This document shows positions 35,649 to 42,642 of a stretch of DNA of 57,858 nt, one piece after another (the stretch's first letter is position 1; the number at the start of each line of letters is the position of its first letter). The DNA is taken from assembly GCA_947498595.1 (NCBI GenBank), contig CANMKX010000025.1:1-57858 (forward strand), given 5' to 3'. Both the position numbers and the translations under genes were made by a program. This DNA is from an uncultured Aquimarina sp. (GTDB taxonomy: Bacteria; Bacteroidota; Bacteroidia; Flavobacteriales; Flavobacteriaceae). The notes under the pieces are model-generated. The model ran no database searches. It had not been told where the DNA came from and was given only the letters and a program-made list of their open reading frames with translations.

Positions 35649-35903
35649 TTATTTTCCAGATAATTCTCTTTGTAATCGCTCTTTCATAGCCTCTTTATCA
35701 TTGGCGCTGATTGTCTGAACTTTTGAATTTTTTGTGAGCTTTGTTAGTTTTATATTTCTTGCAGTATACTTTCTACAAGCTCTACAATAAATAAGATGAA
35801 TATTTAACCTTACTTTTTCCCAAAAAGAAGCTTCATTGTATTGTGCTTTATCGCAAAAGTGATTTGCTTCATGACATTCTACAAATATTTTGTTTTTACC
35901 CAT
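35649..35903 (-). CDS. small anti-sigma-like zinc-finger protein, copy 2
   Basis: 84 aa from the ATG at 35901-35903. A longer in-frame start at 35933 would overlap the sigma gene; the paralogue at 35155 begins at the same MGKNKIF position, which supports the shorter form. The cluster CHEANHFCDK and LIYCRACRKY gives His and three or four Cys as zinc ligands, as in ZAS-type anti-sigma factors. It starts ten bases after the sigma factor gene and is surely co-transcribed. Predicted cytoplasmic: no transmembrane segment. Confidence 0.8.
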   Translation of the reverse strand: MGKNKIFVECHEANHFCDKAQYNEASFWEKVRLNIHLIYCRACRKYTARNIKLTKLTKNSKVQTISANDKEAMKERLQRELSGK

Positions 35904-35913
35904 AATTAAAATC

Positions 35914-36468
35914 TTAAAACCAATTTTTTTCAAGACAAGCAGCTAAGGCTGTACGTGCTCGATGGATAATTACCCATAAGTTAGACGCAGTTATAGAGTA
36001 CTCATTACAAATAGTTTCCGTATCAAAACCTTGTATGGTTTTCATTTTGAAAATAGTAGCTTGTTTTTCTGGAAGTTTACCAATACAATGATGTATGGCA
36101 GTTCCTAATTCTTTATTTTCAATTTCTCCTTCAGCATTAGCGTCAAAAGGATCTGCTACCCTTTCTTCTAACCAGTCACCTTCAGAATCTGTATCACTAT
36201 TGTAATTTAAACGTACTTCTGCTTTTCCTTTTTTACTATTTATTTTACGATAGTAATCGATGATTTTCCTTTTTAAAATAGAAATAAGCCATGTTCGTTC
36301 ACTTGCTTCTCCTTTAAAATTCTTCATAGACTTAAGACCCGCTAAAAATGTTTCCTGTACCAAATCCTGCGCGATCTCTTTATCATCAACTCTTACTATG
36401 GTGTAATTGAATAGATAATCACTGTATTTATCTACCCAAGTATTGGGGTCTATAGTATTTGTTAGCAT
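35914..36468 (-). CDS. ECF-type RNA polymerase sigma factor
   Basis: 184 aa. Region 2: DKEIAQDLVQETFLAGLKSM followed by the -10-binding part GEASERTWLISILKRKIIDYYRK. Region 4: LPEKQATIFKMKTIQGFDTE and the HTH ITASNLWVIIHRARTALAACL. It heads a two-gene unit with a zinc-finger protein that is the likely anti-sigma. The linker is longer than usual and acidic (about residues 84-118). Its own promoter box is of housekeeping type, so autoregulation by the sigma is not evident from sequence. Confidence 0.9.
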   Translation of the reverse strand: MLTNTIDPNTWVDKYSDYLFNYTIVRVDDKEIAQDLVQETFLAGLKSMKNFKGEASERTWLISILKRKIIDYYRKINSKKGKAEVRLNYNSDTDSEGDWLEERVADPFDANAEGEIENKELGTAIHHCIGKLPEKQATIFKMKTIQGFDTETICNEYSITASNLWVIIHRARTALAACLEKNWF

Positions 36469-36489
36469 AGTTGTTGTTTATTGTATTCA

Positions 36490-36497
36490 CCAAAAAT
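36490..36497 (-). promoter_or_regulatory. minus-7 box of the ECF sigma gene
   Basis: The minus strand reads TATTTTTG, a TAnnTTTG match, 22 bases before the ATG. The remaining 260 bases of the spacer to 36760 hold nothing I can support. Confidence 0.45.
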
Positions 36498-36760
36498 ATA
36501 ATAAAAAGTTGAATCTAGATTGCTTAATATTTAAGGAGTAGTAGGTTACTACGGCGAAACCTTACATTTTAATCTTATTTTTAGTTTTTTGCTTAAAAAT
36601 TAACAAAAGATTAAAAAGAATCAAAAGACTCATTAAATTTGAATCGCAAGCATATGTCTTATTATACTAGTATTTTTGATATATAGCTCTGTTTTATCAA
36701 CACAAAAGTATAAAAAAATTAACAATACATTAACAAGGGGTTTTGGTGAATTGAGAAAGA

Positions 36761-37228
36761 TTAATAACTAGGGTTATAACTTTCTGTATAAACCTTAATA
36801 AACGAATTTCGTTTTCGAATAAATTTAACAAGATGACGTTTTAAAATGCAAAAATTAAAAAACATTCCAATAAAATAACCTGGAACTCTATAATCAATAA
36901 TATCTATTACTAAAGTATTCTTTTTATTTATAGGGATAAATATATGTTCATGATTGAATGAAAGAAAAGCTCCTTTTGTCATGGTATCAGTGAAGTAGTA
37001 CGGTTGTGACATAGCTGTGATTTTACTTTTGTGAGTAAAAAAAAAGCCTAAATGTTTAGCTCTCCATGTAACTGTTTCTCCTAGATTGATTAAACCAGAA
37101 GTAATACCATCAATAGCTTTTTCTTTTGTATTTGAGCTTGAAATTATATGTAGATCTATGCTCCTAGAATTATCATAAACTAATTCGATAGGAGCATTAA
37201 TATATGTGCTGATAATTATTTTTGCCAT
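36761..37228 (-). CDS. SRPBCC-family (START-like) protein
   Basis: 155 aa. The N-terminus (IIISTYINAPIELVYDNSRS, then IDLHIISS) and GETVTWRAKHLGF, YYFTDTMTKGAFLSFNHEH are typical of the SRPBCC hydrophobic-pocket fold that binds lipids or other small ligands. No catalytic motif. Five bases separate it from the TIGR01777 gene upstream; the two commonly occur together, so they likely share a pathway, but the ligand is unknown. Confidence 0.85.
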   Translation of the reverse strand: MAKIIISTYINAPIELVYDNSRSIDLHIISSSNTKEKAIDGITSGLINLGETVTWRAKHLGFFFTHKSKITAMSQPYYFTDTMTKGAFLSFNHEHIFIPINKKNTLVIDIIDYRVPGYFIGMFFNFCILKRHLVKFIRKRNSFIKVYTESYNPSY

Positions 37229-37233
37229 CTCGA

Positions 37234-38157
37234 TTACTTAGATTTAATAATAGAATGTAAGGCTTGATCTATTTTTGGATATAAAAAATTGAATCCATAG
37301 AATTTTAATTTATTCGGAATTACATTTCTACTTTTAAGCACTAATTCTGCTTCTGTTTTGATAAAAAAAGCACCTATTTTTAATGCTACTACTGAGATTG
37401 GAATCCTAAAAAGTGGTTTTGAAAATTTAGACACATGTTTCATGAAATCGGTATTGGAAACAGGAGTTGGACTTACGATATTGATTGTTCCATCAATATT
37501 TTTATTAGTAATAATATGTTCTATCGATCGAGCAAAATCTAATTCATGAATCCAACTTATTTTTTGATTTCCTTTTCCTTGTTTGCCACCAAATCCTAAT
37601 TTGACTAATTTTAAAATTGACGGTAAGGCACCTCCTTTAGTACTTAATACGATTGAAGTTCTGATGGCAATTTTTCGAATGCCAGGTAATGAATGTTTAA
37701 AGAATGTACGTTCCCATTCTTTTGCTACATTAACAGAGAATCCATTTCCAATTTTTCCGTTTTTCTCATCCATTTGCTGATATAAAGAATGTTCATATAT
37801 AGTAGCTGTTGAGGAGTTAATCCAAATTTTAGGAGGAGTATGACATTGTAAAATGGCTTTGTGTAAGATTAAAGTACTTTCAATTCTAGAATTTAAAATT
37901 AAGTCTTTATTTTTTTTATGATATCTACAGTCTACCGATTTACCAGAAAGATTAATAAGTATATCTGTTTTGTTAATAACGTAAGTCCAATTTTCGATGG
38001 ATTTTGTATCCCATTGGACGTATCGAACATTATGATGAGAACATGGTTTTTTTCGAGTCAATACATAAATTGTTTTTACTTTATTTTGAAAATAAGAAAT
38101 AAGAACAGAACCTAAAAAGCCAGAACCTCCAGCTATGGTGATAGTAAGTGTATTCAT
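37234..38157 (-). CDS. TIGR01777-family epimerase-like protein
   Basis: 307 aa NAD(P)-binding protein of the extended SDR group. GGSGFLGSVLISYF at residues 9-22, LINLSGKSVDCRYHKKNKDL and the DUF1731-like C-terminus (RIPISVVALKIGAFF, then VLKSRNVIPNKLKFYGF) are diagnostic. The enzymatic reaction of this family is not established. It is followed by the SRPBCC gene and preceded, after 112 bases, by the GbsR-linked membrane protein genes; whether it belongs to that regulon is unclear. Confidence 0.88.
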   Translation of the reverse strand: MNTLTITIAGGSGFLGSVLISYFQNKVKTIYVLTRKKPCSHHNVRYVQWDTKSIENWTYVINKTDILINLSGKSVDCRYHKKNKDLILNSRIESTLILHKAILQCHTPPKIWINSSTATIYEHSLYQQMDEKNGKIGNGFSVNVAKEWERTFFKHSLPGIRKIAIRTSIVLSTKGGALPSILKLVKLGFGGKQGKGNQKISWIHELDFARSIEHIITNKNIDGTINIVSPTPVSNTDFMKHVSKFSKPLFRIPISVVALKIGAFFIKTEAELVLKSRNVIPNKLKFYGFNFLYPKIDQALHSIIKSK

Positions 38158-38269
38158 AATAAAGATCTATTATTAAAAAAGATTAAAGCACATCTACATT
38201 AAATTAATAATAGAATGAAATTGATTTTATGAGATATGCTTCGAAATGTGTTATAAAAAGAGAAGAAGA

Positions 38270-38659
38270 CTAAGACGGTATCTCTTCCTTTCTAATTCTA
38301 TTTTTTGAAGATTGATGCTTCCTTCCCCTAAAGAAGAAAAACAAATTAATGAATAGCATTATTCCTAGATAAATAGAGAACCCGCCAATTTTATAACTAA
38401 GAGCTTCGATTAGTTCTTGATATGAATTATTGTATAACGAGCTGATTTTTAAAATAAGAAGAGCCCAACCTATATTTACTAAATAAAAACCAACTTTAAA
38501 AAGACGATTCGTAGCCAAAGCGATGTCTTCTCTACCTTTAAAGATGTCGAGCATGAAGGTTTTTCCATTTTTAAATAAAGTTTCAGAAACTAGAATAGTA
38601 AGTGTAATTACGATTGGTAAATAGATTAAATAACCAATACTTATTTTTGAGAATTCCAT
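38270..38659 (-). CDS. small membrane protein, tandem paralogue B
   Basis: 129 aa from the ATG at 38657-38659, which leaves a ten-base gap to the upstream gene; a longer frame from 38737 would overlap it by 68 bases. Three or four membrane segments; an amphipathic stretch FKNGKTFMLDIFKGREDI and NRLFKVGFYLVNIGWA match the neighbouring paralogue (FDNGKIYISNLIPHDIDF, then GYYLINIGYA). Basic, hydrophilic tail (RGRKHQSSKNRIRKEE). Function unknown. Second or third gene of an operon whose first gene follows a GbsR/MarR regulator. Confidence 0.7.
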   Translation of the reverse strand: MEFSKISIGYLIYLPIVITLTILVSETLFKNGKTFMLDIFKGREDIALATNRLFKVGFYLVNIGWALLILKISSLYNNSYQELIEALSYKIGGFSIYLGIMLFINLFFFFRGRKHQSSKNRIRKEEIPS

Positions 38660-38669
38660 ATAAATGATA

Positions 38670-39020
38670 TTAAAAATTAGTGATTTTTTTGATGAATTTT
38701 GTAATCCAGAATAAGTTGAAATAATGAAGAAAAGCAAGAATGAAAATAATCATTGCTATATGATAACTAAGCGAAATAATCATTTGCTGATATGTTTGGA
38801 TTAATTGCCAAGTTGCAATGCTAAAAATCGCATAACCAATATTTATTAAATAATAACCAGTTAATAATAAACTATTGATACGATTGCAAAAATCAATGTC
38901 ATGCGGAATTAGATTGGAAATGTAGATTTTTCCATTGTCGAAACAAATGCGACCTATTTTGATTATAATGAGTATGATAGTTAAACTATAAATACAGTAT
39001 GTTATTAGATTGTAGTTCAT
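38670..39020 (-). CDS. small membrane protein, tandem paralogue A
   Basis: 116 aa with three or four membrane segments (YSLTIILIIIKIG, IGYAIFSIATWQL, AMIIFILAFLHYF). It is clearly related to the next gene, sharing the FxNGK...D..(N)R and G-YLINIGYA patterns, so a tandem duplication is likely. Its ATG overlaps the upstream gene's stop by four bases, so it is translationally coupled. No recognised family; role unknown. Confidence 0.7.
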   Translation of the reverse strand: MNYNLITYCIYSLTIILIIIKIGRICFDNGKIYISNLIPHDIDFCNRINSLLLTGYYLINIGYAIFSIATWQLIQTYQQMIISLSYHIAMIIFILAFLHYFNLFWITKFIKKITNF

Positions 39021-39358
39021 TTATCTACGTTTTTTGAAGTTAAAGAAGTGATATACAAAAAGTAAAAAGCAATTAATAAAGGAATTATAACATAAACGAT
39101 TGTTAAACCGATAAAGGAGGGCACCTTGTTATAAATTATAAAAAAAGGGATAGCGTAAATAAAAACGATTATAGTATATTGAATCAGATGCTTTTTACTT
39201 TTGTCATTTAAATGAGCCCATGAGTAGTACAATATAATCGCAGAGATTAGCTGAATTATTCCTAGTGCAATTTGAGCTAAGAGACCATAATATATTGTGA
39301 TATATAGAAAAATTGTTATGATTAAACTCCATTTGTTAATATTGTATATTAATTTCAT
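39017..39358 (-). CDS. small four-helix membrane protein
   Basis: 113 aa, four hydrophobic helices (IITIFLYITIYYGLLAQIAL, LISAIILYYSWAHL, YTIIVFIYAIPFFIIY, LTIVYVIIPLLIAFYFLYI), short charged loop NDKSKKH between the second and third. First gene of a three-gene unit of small membrane proteins, 99 bases downstream of the GbsR-type regulator. A TTTCA-N8-TGAAA motif lies 20-37 bases upstream. No family recognised. Confidence 0.7.
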   Translation of the reverse strand: MKLIYNINKWSLIITIFLYITIYYGLLAQIALGIIQLISAIILYYSWAHLNDKSKKHLIQYTIIVFIYAIPFFIIYNKVPSFIGLTIVYVIIPLLIAFYFLYITSLTSKNVDK

Positions 39359-39377
39359 ATTTTTAATAATTTTAAAG

Positions 39378-39395
39378 TTTCAGAAAAAATTGAAA
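39378..39395. promoter_or_regulatory. candidate GbsR/MarR operator, site 2
   Basis: TTTCA-N8-TGAAA, between the regulator gene and the membrane protein operon. Read on the minus strand its surroundings begin AAACTTTCAAT, identical for 11 bases to site 1. Confidence 0.5.
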
Positions 39396-39457
39396 GTTTG
39401 GGTTAAAAAATAAAGGAAAATTAATTCCTTTGTAAGCTGAATAAGTAATAAAAGGGT

Positions 39458-39961
39458 TTATTTTAAGAGTTTTACTAATGTTTTGGTGATCCAGTTTTGA
39501 TCCTGGTTTACGATGTTGTTCATTATTGTATCAGCAGTGTCTGCAAGTTCATGAAGAGCTTTTGTTTGTTTAATAAGTTCTTTTGTCTTGGTTGTACCAT
39601 CATCTTTCATAGTTGAGACTTCTTTTAGAACTCTTAATGCAGGTTTTATTTCTCTTCTACTCCTTTCTTTTGCTATTTGTCTAGCTAATTCTTGTACATC
39701 TTTTTCAGAAGCAAAATATTCTTTTCGTTCTCCAGTTTTATGTTCTTTATATACAATACCCCAATCCATTAATTGTCGTAGATTCATGCTGGTATTACCT
39801 CGAGATATTTGTAGTTCTTCCATGATTTCTTCCATAGATAATGATGTTGGAGATATAAATAAAAGGGCGTGTATTTGAGCCATCGCTTTATTAATTCCCC
39901 ACATAGAACCGAAAGATCCCCAGGTTGTGATAAATTTCTCTTTAGCAGTTTGATAATCCAT
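39458..39961 (-). CDS. GbsR/MarR-family transcriptional regulator
   Basis: 167 aa winged-helix protein. WGSFGSMWGINKAMAQIHAL (residues 14-33) is the GbsR-type start; SMEEIMEELQISRGNTSMNL is the recognition helix region and WGIVYKEHKTGERKEYF the wing. Palindromic TTTCA-N8-TGAAA sites lie before its own gene and before the next operon, which suggests autoregulation and control of the small membrane proteins. Its TATATTTG box ends five bases from the ATG, with operator site 1 over the minus-33 region. Signal unknown. Confidence 0.9.
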   Translation of the reverse strand: MDYQTAKEKFITTWGSFGSMWGINKAMAQIHALLFISPTSLSMEEIMEELQISRGNTSMNLRQLMDWGIVYKEHKTGERKEYFASEKDVQELARQIAKERSRREIKPALRVLKEVSTMKDDGTTKTKELIKQTKALHELADTADTIMNNIVNQDQNWITKTLVKLLK

Positions 39962-39965
39962 GTTA

Positions 39966-39973
39966 CAAATATA
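39966..39973 (-). promoter_or_regulatory. minus-7 box of the GbsR/MarR gene
   Basis: The minus strand reads TATATTTG, ending five bases before the ATG at 39959-39961; near-leaderless. Confidence 0.5.
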
Positions 39974-39988
39974 ATAAACTTTTTAAAC

Positions 39989-40006
39989 TTTCAATAATAA
40001 TTGAAA
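39989..40006. promoter_or_regulatory. candidate GbsR/MarR operator, site 1
   Basis: TTTCAAT-AATA-ATTGAAA, a perfect seven-base-arm palindrome 16 bases upstream of the regulator's minus-7 box, over the expected minus-33 region. Confidence 0.6.
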
Positions 40007-40147
40007 TATAGATTAACTTTTTTTTAAAGTTTACACTTGGTGTTTGTTAAGAAAATAAATAAACAGTTGTAATATTGTGGTTTAGCCATTTTTCTTACTG
40101 TTTGATTTTGTGTAAGTTACTAAGACTAACACAAACTCATTTTATTT

Positions 40148-42571
40148 ATGAAAAAAAATATTTTTATGATAGGAATTGTCTGTATGATGATTACCTATTT
40201 GGGATATTCTCAAGAGAAGAGCACAACTTTTTATGCGACAATGGAAACTAAAGATGCGAAAGCACTGAAAAAAAATCATCCATCAGAGATAGAAATTATA
40301 GCCACTAACGGAGAAAGTACAGCTGTATTATTAACGCAAGAAGGAGCAGAAGAATTACATCATAAAGTATTGGTTCATGGACCAGGTTTTATTTATGAAC
40401 CAACAAAAGAATCTGCATTAGCTACGATAAAGAGTACTTTAAGATTGCAATCAAAAAATAGAGCAGTGAATTACACAATTGATCAAGACCAATTAGTGAA
40501 TCAAAGCTTGAACTTAGTTAACAATGTAAATATTGCAAATCAAATACAAGAATTAGAAAACTATGGAACGCGTTACCATACTACTAATAGCGCAAGACAA
40601 GCTATTTTGGATTTAAAAACGAAATGGGAAACAATGGCAGCTGGTAGAAGTGATGTATCGGTTAGAATAGTAAACCATACATCAACAAATATGCCATCAG
40701 TTGTAATGACAATTACAGGTACAGAATCTCCAGATCAATATGTAATCATAGGAGGACATGCAGATTCAACTGCTAGCGGAAATAATAATAACTCACCAGG
40801 AGCTGATGATAATGCTTCAGGAATTTCGACAATAACAGAAGCAGCAAGAGTTTTATTTGCTATGAATTTTAAACCTAAACGAACTATAGAATTCATGGCC
40901 TATGCAGCAGAGGAGGTAGGACTAAGAGGATCTAGAGAAATAGCAGAAGATTATCGAGATAGAAATGTAGATGTAGTTAGTTATGTACAATTTGATATGA
41001 CTAATTATAAAGGATCGGCACAAGATGTTTTTATATCTACTGATACTTATACAAATAACACTTTGAATAATTTTTTAATGCAATTGATGGATCATTATAA
41101 TGCTACTGGAACACATGCAGTTACTTATGGTACTTCTAGATGTAATTATGGTTGTTCTGATCACTACAGTTGGTCTCAGCAAGGGTATGATGTGTCATTT
41201 CCTTTTGAAGCTAAATTTTCAGAAAGTAATCCTAATATTCATACCTCTAATGATACATTTGATAGATCTCCAACACCTAATGCAACTCACGCGGCCAAAT
41301 TTGTGAAATTAGGATTAGAATTTTTAATAGAAGTTGCCAAAGGGACAACGACAACAGGAAATGTATGTGCTACTCCATCAGGATTAAATGCAAATAATGT
41401 AACAACTAATTCTGCAACCATTTCATGGAACGGAGTAAGTAATGCGCAAGGATATGATTTTGAATATAAGAAAAACACCACAAACTCATGGACATTAGGA
41501 ACAATCACAGGTACTTCTTCAACTATTACAGGATTAGATGCTGGAACAAATTATGATATACGTATTCGATCGAATTGTCAAAATTCTAATTCAGGATATA
41601 ACACCGGAACTTTTTCAACACAAAGTACTGCACCAACATGTTCAAACGAAATAAATAACTATCCATACTCACAAGGTTTTGAAGGATCAATTGGAAATTG
41701 GGAGCAAGCAACAACAGATGATTTAGATTGGTTGATTGATAGTAGTGGTACCCCTTCTAACGGGACAGGGCCGAGTAGTGCTACAGAAGGGACGTCTTAT
41801 ATTTATGTTGAAGCATCAGGGAATGGAAATGGTTACCCTAATAAGAATGCAATTTTAACCTCACCATGTTTTAATTTGAATGGAGTGTCATCACCTAAGT
41901 TTCAATTTGAATATCATATGTTAGGTAGTGCTATAGGAAATCTATTAGTTGAGGTTAGTAATGATAATGGAAGTTCATGGACAACTATTTTTACGAAAAG
42001 TGGAAGTCAAGGTAGTACATGGAACACAGCAGATATAGCATTAGACGATTACATTGGAGCAACTATAAAAATTAGATTTAATACAACTACAGGGGCTAGT
42101 TGGCAAGGTGATGTTGTAATTGATGATGTAAAACTACTAGATGGAACAGATAATACAGATATTTGCCAAGGTATTAATGAATATAACTCGTCAAGTACAT
42201 ATCAGGCAGGTGATCGTGTAACATATTTAGGAAGCCTTTATGAAAGAACAACGACTGGTTGGACATTAATAGGAGCTTGTGATGCTACTAATAAAGGAGA
42301 ATTGTCAATAAATGAGTTGAAAGATGATAATGAAGTTTTAGCATTTTATCCTAATCCAATAGGAGATAATTTTGTTAATGTTACAGTTTATAATCAATTA
42401 TGGAAAGAAGGTGCTATTGTGATGATTGATATGAAGGGTAATATTCAAAAAGAAATTAAGTTAAATGAAGAAACTACTAGAATTGAAATTTCAGATTTAG
42501 CTTCAGGAATTTATTTCGTGACATTATCTCAAAAAGGAAAAATATACAATAAGAGATTGATAAAAAAATAA
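40148..42571 (+). CDS. M28 metallopeptidase secreted by the type IX system
   Basis: 807 aa multidomain exoprotease. Signal peptide 1 to about 22 (MITYLGYSQ). The N-terminal region is followed by an M28 peptidase (about 180-400): GGHADSTASG, PGADDNASGIS, AYAAEEVGLRGS, CNYGCSDHYSW. Then a fibronectin type III domain (about 408-495, CATPSGLNANNVTTNSATIS onwards), a MAM-like jelly-roll domain (about 500-675), a short carbohydrate-binding-like module (EYNSSSTYQAGDRVTYLGSL) and a type A T9SS sorting domain (FYPNPIGDN near 738 to GIYFVTLSQKGKIYNKRLIK). It should be a direct PorU/PorV client. Possibly an aminopeptidase for nutrient peptides. Confidence 0.92.
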   Translation: MKKNIFMIGIVCMMITYLGYSQEKSTTFYATMETKDAKALKKNHPSEIEIIATNGESTAVLLTQEGAEELHHKVLVHGPGFIYEPTKESALATIKSTLRLQSKNRAVNYTIDQDQLVNQSLNLVNNVNIANQIQELENYGTRYHTTNSARQAILDLKTKWETMAAGRSDVSVRIVNHTSTNMPSVVMTITGTESPDQYVIIGGHADSTASGNNNNSPGADDNASGISTITEAARVLFAMNFKPKRTIEFMAYAAEEVGLRGSREIAEDYRDRNVDVVSYVQFDMTNYKGSAQDVFISTDTYTNNTLNNFLMQLMDHYNATGTHAVTYGTSRCNYGCSDHYSWSQQGYDVSFPFEAKFSESNPNIHTSNDTFDRSPTPNATHAAKFVKLGLEFLIEVAKGTTTTGNVCATPSGLNANNVTTNSATISWNGVSNAQGYDFEYKKNTTNSWTLGTITGTSSTITGLDAGTNYDIRIRSNCQNSNSGYNTGTFSTQSTAPTCSNEINNYPYSQGFEGSIGNWEQATTDDLDWLIDSSGTPSNGTGPSSATEGTSYIYVEASGNGNGYPNKNAILTSPCFNLNGVSSPKFQFEYHMLGSAIGNLLVEVSNDNGSSWTTIFTKSGSQGSTWNTADIALDDYIGATIKIRFNTTTGASWQGDVVIDDVKLLDGTDNTDICQGINEYNSSSTYQAGDRVTYLGSLYERTTTGWTLIGACDATNKGELSINELKDDNEVLAFYPNPIGDNFVNVTVYNQLWKEGAIVMIDMKGNIQKEIKLNEETTRIEISDLASGIYFVTLSQKGKIYNKRLIKK

Positions 42572-42593
42572 GAATAATTAGCCACTAGTTTAT

Positions 42594-42630
42594 AAAAGGT
42601 GTTCTAGAATATAATTCTAGAGCACCTTTT
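42594..42630. terminator. terminator between the M28 and M3 genes
   Basis: A long hairpin: AAAAGGTGTTCTAGAAT pairs with ATTCTAGAGCACCTTTT (one G-U), 3-nt loop. It serves the converging transcripts. Confidence 0.9.
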
Positions 42631-42642
42631 TACTTTTTGAGA

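Noticed and set aside
35904..35933. Longer N-terminus of the second zinc-finger protein
   Set aside because: It would overlap the sigma factor gene, and the paralogue at 35155 begins at the shorter position.
36498..36760. Possible RNA or promoter in the sigma factor upstream spacer
   Set aside because: A TATTTTTG and a TAAATTTG occur on the plus strand but no gene, hairpin or terminator follows them; chance matches in AT-rich DNA are expected.
38660..38737. Longer N-terminus of the small membrane protein at 38270
   Set aside because: It overlaps the upstream paralogue by 68 bases; the ATG at 38659 gives a normal ten-base gap.
39588..39878. 96-codon open frame on the plus strand
   Set aside because: Antisense to the GbsR/MarR regulator, which has unmistakable winged-helix motifs.
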